Source of the DNA: Prosthecobacter algae
Lineage (GTDB): Bacteria; Verrucomicrobiota; Verrucomicrobiia; Verrucomicrobiales; Verrucomicrobiaceae
NCBI RefSeq assembly: GCF_039542385.1
Contig: NZ_BAABIA010000006.1
Coordinates: 357,265-421,264 of the forward strand
DNA: 64,000 nucleotides
Reading direction: 5' to 3'
The position numbers and the translations under genes are program-made. Of this stretch, positions 18,386 to 27,066 are shown piece after piece. Positions within the stretch are counted from its first letter, which is position 1. Each line of letters opens with the position of its first letter. Under the pieces are notes generated by a model. The model saw nothing but the letters and a program-made list of their open reading frames with translations, did no database searches and was not told the DNA's origin.

Positions 18386-19263
18386 TGAAACGTCTCTGCC
18401 TTGCCTTCTGCCTTGCCTTCTGCCTCGCCATTCTCAGCCCCGCGTTTGCCGCAGACAAAGCCAAGGAGGATCTGCCACTCATCACCACCGGCACCTGGAA
18501 GCATGAGGAACTGAAACGATTCAAAGCCCCCGAGGCCAAACAGGGTGTCGCCGCCGATGATGAGCATATCTACGTCATCACGAATCGCGCTCTGGGCAAG
18601 TATCGCAAAGACACCCTGGAACGTGTCGGCGAGTGGAAGGACCAGGAAGGCGGCCCCTTCATCCACATGAACTCCGGCATCATTCATGAGGGCAAGCTCC
18701 TGTGCGCCCACTCGAATTTCCCCAGCGTGCCGATGACGAGCTCCATCAAGATCTTTGATCCCAAAACAATGACCCATGTGGGCACTCATAGCCTGGGCAT
18801 TGACTCCGGCTCCCTCACCTGGATCACCTGGCACGACGGCCATTGGTACGCCTGCTTCGCCCATTATGCCAAAAGCCAGCCTGCCACAGGCCGCGATCCC
18901 GCCTGGACCGAACTCGTCCGCTTCGATCCCGAATGGCGGCGCACCGGCGGCTGGATCTTCCCCAAGCGCATCGTCGAGATCTTCGGCAACTCCAGCAGCT
19001 CCGGCGGCAGCATCACCTCCGATGGCACCCTCTTCATCACCGGCCACGATGCCCGGCAGCTCTTCATCCTGCGCTTCCCCAAAGCCGGTTCCGTCCTCGA
19101 ATGGACCGATACCATCCCCATCACCGCCGCAGGCCAAGCCTTCGCCTGGGACCCCGTGCAGCCCGGTATCTTCTACAGCATCCTCCGCAGCAGCCAAGAA
19201 GTGGTGATCTCCCGGATTCAAGAATCCGGGATGCCAAGAACAGATAAGTCCCCGGAACAATGA
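18385..19263 (+). CDS. Secreted beta-propeller-like protein
   Basis: 292 residues from ATG 18385 (a GTG at 18382 is also possible), overlapping the preceding stop. The signal peptide contains the repeated CLAFCLAFCLA. The rest shows repeated four-strand-like blades (GVAADDEHIYVITNRALGKYRKDTLE, GIDSGSLTWITWHDGHWYACF, GSITSDGTLFITGHDARQLFILRFP), as in SMP-30/NHL-like propellers. No enzymatic motif is seen. It probably works with the two preceding exported proteins. The C-terminal tail GMPRTDKSPEQ leaves the propeller pattern. Confidence 0.7.
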   Translation: MKRLCLAFCLAFCLAILSPAFAADKAKEDLPLITTGTWKHEELKRFKAPEAKQGVAADDEHIYVITNRALGKYRKDTLERVGEWKDQEGGPFIHMNSGIIHEGKLLCAHSNFPSVPMTSSIKIFDPKTMTHVGTHSLGIDSGSLTWITWHDGHWYACFAHYAKSQPATGRDPAWTELVRFDPEWRRTGGWIFPKRIVEIFGNSSSSGGSITSDGTLFITGHDARQLFILRFPKAGSVLEWTDTIPITAAGQAFAWDPVQPGIFYSILRSSQEVVISRIQESGMPRTDKSPEQ

Positions 19264-19475
19264 GCCTGCGGCCAGAAAAGAGTAATCCACCTGCAGTTCA
19301 GTCCCGGAAGATGCAGGAGCCTGGAACCTGCCATAGAAAACGTTGTTTGACCGCCCGAAACGTTTTTTGGGACTTCATCAGCAGTTAAGCCTAATGATGA
19401 ATTGAAGGCCAAAGTCTGTCGATAATCTTGACAAATGTCGGACAAAACACATTTGAGCGATAAACATGTGATGCC

Positions 19476-20675
19476 ATGAGAATTGAAACCATAAGGATCC
19501 AGAACTTTAAAGCGTTACAGGACGTCCATCTCACGAATCTTCCCGGTTTCTGTGTGTTCGTGGGCAAAAATGGCACTGGTAAAACAACTTTGTTCCGTGT
19601 TTTTGCTTTTCTAAAAAAAGCGCTAGAAACGAACATCCGCATCGCATTGCAGCAGGAGGGCGGTCGTTTGGGATTTCAGGAGGTGGTGTCACGCGGTCAT
19701 GCCGATGAGCATATTGAGATCGAAATCCAGTTTAGGCTTGAAATTTTGGGGACCAACCGACTAGTCACTTATGAACTCCAAATCGGTTACGATCAGACTG
19801 GAGCTCGTCCATACATCAAGCGGGAAATTCTTCGCTACAAGCGCGGACGTTATGGTGCTCCATATCGGTACCTGGATTTCTCCAACGGTACTGGTCTGGT
19901 GGTCACGAACGAGAATGAGTTTGACGAACCCGAGAAAAAACTGCTCAGGGAAGAGCAGAAACTCGACTCGCCGGACATCCTTGCTATAAAAGGGCTCGGC
20001 CAGTTTGAACGTTTCAAAGCTGCGAGCGAATTTCGCCGCCTAATCGAGAACTGGCATATCTCAGATTTTCACATCACTGCCACACGTGGGGTGAAGGATG
20101 AAGACTCCTCCATTCATCTCTCTTCTTCAGGAGACAACTTGGCTTCTGTTGCTCGGCATTTGTATGAAAATGAAAGGGAAACGTTCGATCGAATCATCAC
20201 GAAAATGAGGGAACGCGTGCCTGGAGTGGCTGATGTTGAGGTACGACCGACAGACGATGGACGCCTGTTGATGCGTTACCGCGATGGAGCCTTCAGGGAT
20301 CCATTCCTCGACAGCAATGTATCTGACGGTACCATCAAGATGTTTTCTTATCTTGTGCTGCTGGAGGATAGCAAGCCGCACCCTATTCTCTGTGTGGAGG
20401 AACCTGAAAACCAACTTTTCCCTGATTTGATGACAGTGCTAGCAGAGGAATTCGCAGCATACGCTCAGAGAGGCGGACAAGTTTTTGTATCCAGCCACTC
20501 GCCAGACTTCCTCAACGCGGTTCCTTTGGAGAGTATCTTTTGGTTGGAAAAGGAGGACGGTACTAGCACAGTGCATCGTGCCTCCGATAAAGAATTACTC
20601 CAGCGCCTAGTCAAGGAGGGAGACAAGCCCGGCTGGATATGGAACCAAGGATTTTTTGATTCCCAGAAGCTGTGA
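19476..20675 (+). CDS. AAA ATPase of the OLD/AAA_21 (RecF-like) type, putative defence protein
   Basis: 399 residues. The N-terminus IRIQNFKALQDVHL plus FVGKNGTGKTTLFR (Walker A, residues 29-38) and the late VSDGTIKMFSYLVLLED (ABC-type signature), ILCVEEPENQLFPDL (Walker B) and VFVSSHSPDFLNAV (switch His) are those of SMC/ABC-like ATPases with a long coiled insert. The TOPRIM domain of full OLD nucleases is absent; the next gene supplies a TOPRIM-like protein. Codon use is visibly richer in A/T than neighbouring genes, which suggests recent acquisition. Its end overlaps the start of the DUF4276 gene. Confidence 0.88.
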   Translation: MRIETIRIQNFKALQDVHLTNLPGFCVFVGKNGTGKTTLFRVFAFLKKALETNIRIALQQEGGRLGFQEVVSRGHADEHIEIEIQFRLEILGTNRLVTYELQIGYDQTGARPYIKREILRYKRGRYGAPYRYLDFSNGTGLVVTNENEFDEPEKKLLREEQKLDSPDILAIKGLGQFERFKAASEFRRLIENWHISDFHITATRGVKDEDSSIHLSSSGDNLASVARHLYENERETFDRIITKMRERVPGVADVEVRPTDDGRLLMRYRDGAFRDPFLDSNVSDGTIKMFSYLVLLEDSKPHPILCVEEPENQLFPDLMTVLAEEFAAYAQRGGQVFVSSHSPDFLNAVPLESIFWLEKEDGTSTVHRASDKELLQRLVKEGDKPGWIWNQGFFDSQKL

Positions 20676-21241
20676 TCATGAGACGCATCGTTTTTCTCCT
20701 TGAGGAGCAATCCATGGTCGAACTCTTGCGTGGAATTCTGCCCAAGATCTTTCCAGATTGGGTGGAGAACCAGCACTGGATCGCCGTGCATCACAATGGC
20801 AAGTCGGACCTCGAAGCATCTATTCCTCGCAAACTCCGCGCTTGGAACATACCGGAAGATCGTTTTGTCATCATGCGTGACAACGACGGTGGTGATTGTC
20901 GTGCTCATAAACAACGTTTGCTCGGTCTAGCAGCCGCCAGGGATGTAAATCAGGTACTGGTGAGAATCGTCTGCCAGGAGCTGGAGGGATGGTTTCTAGG
21001 AGACTTGGATGCGGTCGCGGCCGCATATCCGGTAGCGGCCCGTAAACTGAAGGCTTCACACCGCAAATATCATGACCCAGACCGGATGACCAATGCTGCA
21101 GACGAACTATACCGGCTCACAGACGTGCCTGGGAAGGTGGGGCGGGCCAGGGCGATAAGTGGCAAAATGGCCGTGGAAGCTAATCTCTCCCAAAGTTTTC
21201 AAGTCTTCGTTGCTGGGCTGCGGAGGCTGGTGGGAACCTAG
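20672..21241 (+). CDS. DUF4276 family TOPRIM-like protein, partner of the ATPase
   Basis: 189 residues (start at 20672, 20678 or close; GTG/ATG choices overlap the ATPase stop). The family pattern is clear: LLEEQSMVELLRGILPKIF, HNGKSDLEASIPRKLRAW, VIMRDNDGGDCRAHKQRL, and RIVCQELEGWFLGDLDAVAAAYP. The early Glu pair and the DNDGGD block fit a TOPRIM-like metal site. DUF4276 genes are regularly found next to AAA_21 ATPases and such pairs resemble PARIS, RloAB and Gabija-type defence modules. Nuclease or effector activity is inferred, not shown. Confidence 0.8.
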   Translation: MIMRRIVFLLEEQSMVELLRGILPKIFPDWVENQHWIAVHHNGKSDLEASIPRKLRAWNIPEDRFVIMRDNDGGDCRAHKQRLLGLAAARDVNQVLVRIVCQELEGWFLGDLDAVAAAYPVAARKLKASHRKYHDPDRMTNAADELYRLTDVPGKVGRARAISGKMAVEANLSQSFQVFVAGLRRLVGT

Positions 21242-21271
21242 TTAACACTCCAAAGGTGCATATTCACTTCT

Positions 21272-21299
21272 GCCACCTTACCCTGTTTGACAAGGTGGC
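21272..21299. terminator. Stem-loop between convergent genes
   Basis: GCCACCTT and AAGGTGGC pair over a 12-nt loop, 30 bp after the DUF4276 stop and just before the end of the convergent ABC-F gene. No T run follows, so termination is only likely. Confidence 0.5.
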
Positions 21300-21310
21300 T
21301 CGCTGCAATA

Positions 21311-23227
21311 CTACACTCCCTCACTCGCGGCTTTCACGGCTTCGAGTTCTTCCCAGCGGGCATACAGGCGGGCGACGCGGGTTTTGGCATCTTCGAGTTC
21401 TTTGATGAGTCCTTCCGCTTCGGTGGAGCGGGTGACGTAAAATGACGGATCATTTAGCGTGGCATCCAGGGTCTCTACTTTGCCTTCGGCCTCCAAGATG
21501 ATCCCCTCGATCTCTTCCAGTTCACGGATCTCCTTGAAGCTCAGCTTTCGCGGCTTGGCCTGGCTTTTCGCGGCGGCAGCACTGCTGGCTTTTTCAGCCT
21601 TGGCGGGGGCCGTCCACAGCTTGTCGCGGGCCTCGCGCTCTTTGCGCTTCTCCAGGTAGTAGCTGTAGTTGCCCACCTGTACATGCACGCCGGATTCCTC
21701 AAAGGCGATGATCTGGTCGCACACGCGGTCCAGGAAGTAGCGGTCATGGCTGACGACGATGGATGTGCCAGAGAAATTGCTCAGAGCCTCCTCCAGGATG
21801 CGCAGGCTCTGCAGGTCCAGATCGTTCGTCGGCTCATCCAGCACGATGACGTTGCCACCGCGCTTCAGCACCTTCGCCAGCATCAGGCGGGCGCGTTCGC
21901 CCCCGGACAGACGGTCCACGCGCTCATTCGTACGCTCATCGCTGAAGAGGAAGCGGCGCAGGTAGGCGCGGGCGCTGAGGCGCTGCTGGCCAAAAAAGAC
22001 CACGTCGTCCTGATCCGCCACTTCGGAAAGGATGGTGCCATCGCCGCTGAGCTGCATGCGCGTCTGGTCAATGTAGTTAAACACCACCTTTTTGCCCACG
22101 GTGGCCTTGCCAGTTTCTGGCGGGCGCTGCCCCATGCAGATGCGCAGCAGCGTGGTCTTCCCCGCGCCATTGCGCCCCACGATGCCCGTGCACTGGCCGG
22201 GACGGAAGATGATGTCCAGGTTCTTAAACAGCCAGCGTTCACCGGCATCCGTCTCCACCATGCCGCCGACGTTTTCCAGATTCACGGCAATGTCGCCCAT
22301 GTCAGCAGGCGGTGGCAGCAGCAGGTCCATTTCGCGCTCCTCCGGCGGGGCTTCCTGGCCTTCGATGGCGTAGAAGGCCTCCAGACGGCTGCGCTGCTTG
22401 GTCCCACGGGCTTTCACCCCGGCACGCACCCACTCCAGTTCCGTGCGGAGAAAGCGCTGACGGCGGCGTTCAGACTGCTCGGCGATGGCCTGGCGCGCGG
22501 CCTTGCTTTCCAAAAAGGCCGTGTAGTTGCCTGGGTGGGAGTAACATTTGCCATCCGCCAGCTCAATGATGCGGGTGGCGATGACATCCAGAAAGTAACG
22601 GTCATGGGTGACAAAGATCGCCGCCCCGGAGAAGCTCCGCAGCGTCTCTTCCAGCCAGCGGATGGAGTCGGCGTCCAGATGGTTGGTCGGTTCGTCCAGC
22701 AGTAGCAGGTCCGGCTGGGCCACCAGGGCCCGGCACAGGGCCACACGGCGTTTTTCGCCACCGGAAAGCGGGGCCACCACGGCATCCAGCGCAGGGGCAT
22801 CCAGGGCAGTCGCCGTGGCGCGGATGCGGGCATCCAGGTTCCAACCGTCGGCGGCTTCGATCTGGTGCAGCATTTCGGAGAGCTCCGCCTCGCTGCCGTC
22901 CCCTTCCTCATAGCGGGTCAGCCAGCTCGTCAGATCGGCCGCACCTGCCTGGATGTTTTCCATAACCGTGCGGTCCATGTCCAGTTCGAATTCCTGCGGC
23001 AGGTAGCCCATGCGCAGGCCACGGCGGATGGAGAGCTCGCCCGAATCAGGGCGCTCCACCCCGGCCAGGATCTTCAGCAGGCTGGTCTTGCCGCAGCCAT
23101 TGCGACCCACCAGGCCCACTTTTTCCCCGGCAGCCACGGCTAGGGTTACCTCTTCCAGCAGGCGTTGGTTGCCATAGGAAAGGGCCAGTTCATTGGCGGA
23201 AAGGAGGGCTGCAGTCGGCGGGGGCAT
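21311..23227 (-). CDS. uup: ABC-F ATPase, Uup type
   Basis: 638 residues from the ATG at 23227; the frame upstream to 23290 lacks domain sequence. Two ABC modules are joined by a linker: Walker A GRNGCGKTS and GRNGAGKTT, signatures LSGGEKRRVAL and LSGGERARLML, Walker B LLLDEPTNHLD and IVLDEPTNDLD. A C-terminal charged coiled-coil (KLSFKEIRELEEIEG...) marks the Uup branch. There are no membrane helices; ABC-F proteins act on ribosomes or, for Uup, on DNA precise-excision and ribosome-linked processes. Divergent from the Dabb gene. Confidence 0.93.
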   Translation of the reverse strand: MPPPTAALLSANELALSYGNQRLLEEVTLAVAAGEKVGLVGRNGCGKTSLLKILAGVERPDSGELSIRRGLRMGYLPQEFELDMDRTVMENIQAGAADLTSWLTRYEEGDGSEAELSEMLHQIEAADGWNLDARIRATATALDAPALDAVVAPLSGGEKRRVALCRALVAQPDLLLLDEPTNHLDADSIRWLEETLRSFSGAAIFVTHDRYFLDVIATRIIELADGKCYSHPGNYTAFLESKAARQAIAEQSERRRQRFLRTELEWVRAGVKARGTKQRSRLEAFYAIEGQEAPPEEREMDLLLPPPADMGDIAVNLENVGGMVETDAGERWLFKNLDIIFRPGQCTGIVGRNGAGKTTLLRICMGQRPPETGKATVGKKVVFNYIDQTRMQLSGDGTILSEVADQDDVVFFGQQRLSARAYLRRFLFSDERTNERVDRLSGGERARLMLAKVLKRGGNVIVLDEPTNDLDLQSLRILEEALSNFSGTSIVVSHDRYFLDRVCDQIIAFEESGVHVQVGNYSYYLEKRKEREARDKLWTAPAKAEKASSAAAAKSQAKPRKLSFKEIRELEEIEGIILEAEGKVETLDATLNDPSFYVTRSTEAEGLIKELEDAKTRVARLYARWEELEAVKAASEGV

Positions 23228-23338
23228 AGCGGGGGGCGCAAGACATACCCGGTAGAACTTCACATGCCAGAGCGAATGCAGGCTCGACACCGGATATCTT
23301 CTGCATCATGAAAGCGGGATATTGCGTTTTTTCCTGCC

Positions 23339-23704
23339 ATGAAACTCCTCCTCCTCACCCTCGCCACCACCGTTCTCCTCATGACCTCCGCCGCCGCTGA
23401 ATCCCCCTACCGCCACGTCGTTTTCTTCAAATTCAAGGACACCGCCACACCAGAGCAGGTGCAAACCATCGAAAAAGCCTTCATCGAACTGGCCAAAAAG
23501 ATCGATACCGTGGAAGGCTTCGAGTGGGGCACCAATGTGAGTCCGGAGAATCTCAACGACGGCTTCACCCACTGCTTCTTCGTCACCTTCGCCAACAAAG
23601 CGGGCCTGGAAGCCTACCTGCCGCATCCTTCCCACCAGAGCTTTGTCGCCCAGCTCAAGCCGATCCTCGATAAGGTCTGCGTGCTCGACTACGTGGCCAA
23701 GTAA
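23339..23704 (+). CDS. Exported Dabb (stress-responsive A/B barrel) domain protein
   Basis: 121 residues. A signal peptide (LLLLTLATTVLLMTSAAA) precedes a single ferredoxin-like alpha/beta barrel: YRHVVFFKFKDTATPEQVQTIEKAF, FEWGTNVSPENLNDGFTHCFFVTFANKAGLEAYLPHPSHQSFV. The HVVFFKFK start and HP.H motif are family marks. The function is usually uncharacterised; export is common in this phylum. The threonine aldolase gene begins 20 bases later. Confidence 0.88.
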   Translation: MKLLLLTLATTVLLMTSAAAESPYRHVVFFKFKDTATPEQVQTIEKAFIELAKKIDTVEGFEWGTNVSPENLNDGFTHCFFVTFANKAGLEAYLPHPSHQSFVAQLKPILDKVCVLDYVAK

Positions 23705-23724
23705 GCCCCCTGCCCTCCATCCCT

Positions 23725-24762
23725 GTGAGCACGGTCGCCGCCAAATACCACTTCGCCTCGGACAATACCTCCGGCATCTGCCCGGAGGCCTGGCAGGCCA
23801 TGGCGGAGGCCAATGCAGGCTACCAGCCCAGCTACGGGGCCGATGCCATCACGGCGGCAGCCTGCGAAAGCTTCCGCCAGTTTTTCGAAACGGACTGCGA
23901 GGTCTTCTTTGTCTTCAACGGCACCTCAGCCAATTCCCTCTCCCTGGCCAGCCTGTGCCAGAGTTACCACAGCGTGATCTGCACCGATGTGGCCCACGTG
24001 GAGACCGATGAATGCGGCGCACCCGAGTTCTTTTCCAACGGCTCCAAGCTGTTGTTGGCGAAAAGTTCGTTAGGCAAGCTGGACCCTACCGACGTCGAAC
24101 GCCTCATCACCCATCGCACAGACCTGCACTACCCGCGTCCCCGGGCCCTGAGCCTCAGCCAAAGCACCGAGCTGGGCAGCACCTACCGCCCCGGTGAAAT
24201 CGCCGGCCTCTGCCAGGTGGCCAAACAGCATGGCCTGCATGTGCACATGGACGGTGCGCGTTTTTTCAATGCCCTCGCCGCCCTGGGCTGCAAGCCTGCC
24301 GACATCACCTGGAAGGCCGGTGTGGATGTGCTCTGCTGTGGCGGCACCAAACTGGGCATGGCCGTCACGGAAGCCGTGGTCTTCTTTAACCGCGACCTCG
24401 CCCGCGACTTCGAATACCGCTGCAAGCAGGCCGGGCAGCTCTGTTCCAAAATGCGCTTCATCTCCGCTCAGTGGCTGCGCATCCTCAGCGATGACACTTG
24501 GCGCAAGCACGCCAACAGCGCCAATCATCTGGCCCGCCAATTGGCCGATGGCCTGGGCCACCTGCCCGGGGTGCAGATCCTCTACCCCGTGGATGCCAAT
24601 GCCGTCTTCGCCCGCCTTCCCGAATCCATCAAAACCGGGCTGAAGGAACGCGGCTGGATCTTTTACAGCTTCATCGGCGGCGGCTCCCGCCTCATGTGCT
24701 CCTGGGCCACCACCGAGGCGGATGTGCAGACCTTCCTGGCGGATGCCAAAGCCTGCTTGTAA
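23725..24762 (+). CDS. ltaE: Low-specificity L-threonine aldolase
   Basis: 345 residues from a GTG start (STVAAKYHFASDNTSG). This is a PLP fold-type I enzyme: the N-terminal ASDNTSGICPEAWQAM, the cofactor aspartate in HMDGARFFNAL near residue 172, and the Schiff-base lysine in CCGGTKLGMAVTEA near residue 209 are all present. It splits threonine/allo-threonine into glycine and acetaldehyde. The C-terminal WIFYSFIGGGSRLMCSWAT completes the small domain. It is convergent with the PQQ-propeller gene, with three bases between the stops. Confidence 0.92.
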   Translation: MSTVAAKYHFASDNTSGICPEAWQAMAEANAGYQPSYGADAITAAACESFRQFFETDCEVFFVFNGTSANSLSLASLCQSYHSVICTDVAHVETDECGAPEFFSNGSKLLLAKSSLGKLDPTDVERLITHRTDLHYPRPRALSLSQSTELGSTYRPGEIAGLCQVAKQHGLHVHMDGARFFNALAALGCKPADITWKAGVDVLCCGGTKLGMAVTEAVVFFNRDLARDFEYRCKQAGQLCSKMRFISAQWLRILSDDTWRKHANSANHLARQLADGLGHLPGVQILYPVDANAVFARLPESIKTGLKERGWIFYSFIGGGSRLMCSWATTEADVQTFLADAKACL

Positions 24763-24765
24763 TCC

Positions 24766-25992
24766 TCACCGCGCCGCCGTCGCGGCTGTGCGTTTGCCGA
24801 TGCAGAACAGGTGCTTGCTGCCCCGGACAAAGATCTGTCCCTCGCTCATGGCGGGTGAGGCATACACCTTTTCATCCAGTTCGCTTTCTGCCAGCAGGTC
24901 ATACTTTTTGCCGGGCTTCACACTGCGCATCAGGCCGAAGTCATTGATGAAATAGACACGCCCTTCCGCACTCACCAGGGAGGCGTGGTGCTCCTTCATC
25001 CGCTCCTCCCACACGATCTCACCCGTCTTCGCATCGAAGCAGTGGCCGATGCCTGAATCGCTGACGATGAGCAGCCAGCCCTTCTCACAGATGGGGCTGG
25101 GCACGTAGGACACGCCCTTGTTCGTGCGCCATTTGATGTGGGTGTTTGTCACATCGCCCGCCCCATCCGGGCGGATGGCCAGGATGTGATGCTCTGGAAA
25201 GCCGCCGCTGAGGAGCAGCAGCCCGGATTTTTCATCAAAGACAGGCGAGGCCACAAACTGCTCCGTCGGCCCGTCCATCATCCACAGCAGGCGGCCATCG
25301 CGCGGGTCATAGCTGGTCACGCATTTGGTCCCGGTCAGCACCATCTGGGTGCGCCCAGCCATTTCGCGGATCAGCGGCACGCAGTAGCTGCGCGTCTGGT
25401 TGGGCCGCTGGATGCGCCACAGCTCGCGCCCATCGGCGCGGGAAAAAGCCACCATGTAGCCCGGACCATCGTGGTCGCAGTTCACGATCACCTTGTCCTC
25501 AAACAGGATGGGGCTGGAGCAAAAGCCATGCTTGCTGGCAAATGTGCCCGGCCGCACCTGCCACACCTGCTTGCCACTGAAATCATGCGCGCTGACGACC
25601 ACCTCCATCTGATCCAGAAAGGCGGTGAATACCTTTTCCCCATCCGTGGCCGGTGTGCTGGAGGCATGACTGTTCAGCCGGTGCTTGCCTTCCAGGCCCG
25701 TTTTTAGCACTTCCTTCTGCCACTGCACCTTGCCGGTGGCGCGGTCCAGGCACAGCAGCACCCGCGCCTGCTCCTCCGGCAGGGAGGCCACGGTGAAAAC
25801 ATGGTCACCCCACACAATAGGCGAGGCATGGCCCTCCCCGGGCAGTTCCGCCTTCCAGGCCAGCGTCTTCTCCGTCAGTTCCATGGGGAATCCCCGGTCC
25901 TGGCTCGTGCCATCCAGGCGCGGCCCCCGCCACTGCGGCCAGTTCTCAGCATGGAGCGTGGCAGCAAACAGGAAGGGCAAAACAAAACGCAT
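24766..25992 (-). CDS. Exported PQQ-like beta-propeller protein
   Basis: 408 residues from ATG 25992 (MRFVLPFLFAATLHAENWPQWRGP), chosen because a signal peptide begins there. WPQWRGP..DG at the mature N-terminus and repeated blades ending in ..D..TG...W (LDRATGKVQWQKEV, FSRADGRELWRI, YDPRDGRLLWMM, FDAKTGEIVWEE) place it in the PQQ-like/outer-membrane-assembly-like propeller superfamily. Very common in Planctomycetes and Verrucomicrobia, with unknown function. No quinone-dehydrogenase active-site Cys pair was found. Confidence 0.88.
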   Translation of the reverse strand: MRFVLPFLFAATLHAENWPQWRGPRLDGTSQDRGFPMELTEKTLAWKAELPGEGHASPIVWGDHVFTVASLPEEQARVLLCLDRATGKVQWQKEVLKTGLEGKHRLNSHASSTPATDGEKVFTAFLDQMEVVVSAHDFSGKQVWQVRPGTFASKHGFCSSPILFEDKVIVNCDHDGPGYMVAFSRADGRELWRIQRPNQTRSYCVPLIREMAGRTQMVLTGTKCVTSYDPRDGRLLWMMDGPTEQFVASPVFDEKSGLLLLSGGFPEHHILAIRPDGAGDVTNTHIKWRTNKGVSYVPSPICEKGWLLIVSDSGIGHCFDAKTGEIVWEERMKEHHASLVSAEGRVYFINDFGLMRSVKPGKKYDLLAESELDEKVYASPAMSEGQIFVRGSKHLFCIGKRTAATAAR

Positions 25993-26074
25993 AAGGAAAC
26001 AGTATCGGTTTGAAACCGCCGCTTCAATCAAAAGTGCGGTGGCTCTTTGCGGTTCCTCTATTCTTCCTGGGCAC

Positions 26075-26107
26075 AAAAAAGCGGGTCCTTCTCACGAAGG
26101 TCCCGCT
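26075..26107 (-). terminator. Rho-independent terminator of the superoxide dismutase gene
   Basis: A 12-bp stem with one mismatch (AGCGGGTCCTTC with GAAGGTCCCGCT) and a TCAC loop, followed on the minus strand by six T. It starts 22 bp after the stop. Confidence 0.88.
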
Positions 26108-26129
26108 TCAAAGTTTTATCCGGCGAGGC

Positions 26130-26741
26130 TTACTTGGCCTTGGCGAAGAGATCGGCGACAGCCGTCCAGTTCACCACATTCCACCACGCGGTGATGTAGT
26201 CAGGGCGCTTGTTCTGATACTTCAGGTAGTAGGCGTGCTCCCAGACGTCGCAGCCCAGGATCGGGGTGCCGCTGCCGTCCATGAGGGGATTGTCCTGGTT
26301 CGGGGTGGAGGTCACGGCCACTTTGCCGTCCTTCACCACCAGCCATGCCCAGCCGGAGCCGAAACGTGTGGCACCTGCCTTTGCGAAGGCTTCCTTGAAG
26401 GCATCGAAGCTGCCGAAAGCGGCGTTGATGGCTTCGGCCAGCTCACCCGAAGGGGCGCCACCAGCGTTCGGGCCCATGATGTTCCAGAACAGGCTATGGT
26501 TGAAATGACCACCGCCATTGTTGCGAACGGCTGCCTGGATGTCGGCAGGCACGCTGCTGATCTTCTTGCACAGGTCTTCGATGGAAAGCGCCTCGAGATC
26601 GGCCTTGCCAGCGATGGCGTTGTTCAGGTTCGTCACATAGGCGTTGTGATGGCGACCGTGATGGATCTCCATCGTGGTGGCGTCAATGTGCGGTTCGAGC
26701 GCCGTCTTGTCGTAGGGGAGTGCGGGCAGTGTATGAGCCAT
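26130..26741 (-). CDS. sodA: Superoxide dismutase (Mn/Fe family)
   Basis: 203 residues from the ATG at 26741 ([12 protein letters not shown]). Metal ligands lie in the usual places: His in [13 protein letters not shown], His in [11 protein letters not shown], and Asp/His in [27 protein letters not shown] favours a manganese or cambialistic enzyme over the strict Fe type. It converts superoxide to peroxide and oxygen in the cytoplasm. Monocistronic with its own terminator, and divergent from the pst genes. Confidence 0.95.
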   Translation of the reverse strand: MAHTLPALPYDKTALEPHIDATTMEIHHGRHHNAYVTNLNNAIAGKADLEALSIEDLCKKISSVPADIQAAVRNNGGGHFNHSLFWNIMGPNAGGAPSGELAEAINAAFGSFDAFKEAFAKAGATRFGSGWAWLVVKDGKVAVTSTPNQDNPLMDGSGTPILGCDVWEHAYYLKYQNKRPDYITAWWNVVNWTAVADLFAKAK

Positions 26742-27066
26742 AATCGTTTGGTTTGGGTTAGACTGGGTAGGTAGAGGGCGATACGCCGCTGGGCAAGGTC
26801 GCTTCTCCAAAAACTCGTCAAAAAAGAGCCGAATGCTGGGACTGTCCAGCCTCGGAATGAATCACTTCATCCACACTCTTCGCGGCCCAGGCCCCAGTCA
26901 CGCCTCTATGATTTGGGCAAATTTCGTCACCCCCAGCCTTTGGCATCGCTTTACCCACCGTCCAATGTGACAATTCCGTCACCTTTGCGTCGTTTTTGTC
27001 ATTTGCAAAAAGGGCCACCACCGTCTTTCTAGCCATTCGGGTCGGTAAGACCCGGTCTCCTCCCGC
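26742..27066. promoter_or_regulatory. Divergent control region between sod and pstC
   Basis: No gene is supported. Upstream of pstC the words CCGTCAC (26976) and GCGTCGT (26987) are 11 bp apart, followed by TTGTCAT (26996), which loosely recalls a Pho box (direct repeats of CTGTCAT at 11-bp steps). The match is imperfect and the third element is out of step. A TGTGAC/GTCAC inverted pair also lies at 26966-26982. Confidence 0.3.

Noticed and set aside
26818-27036. 72-codon minus-strand frame between sod and pstC
   Set aside because: No family, no ribosome-binding site, and it lies in a divergent control region.
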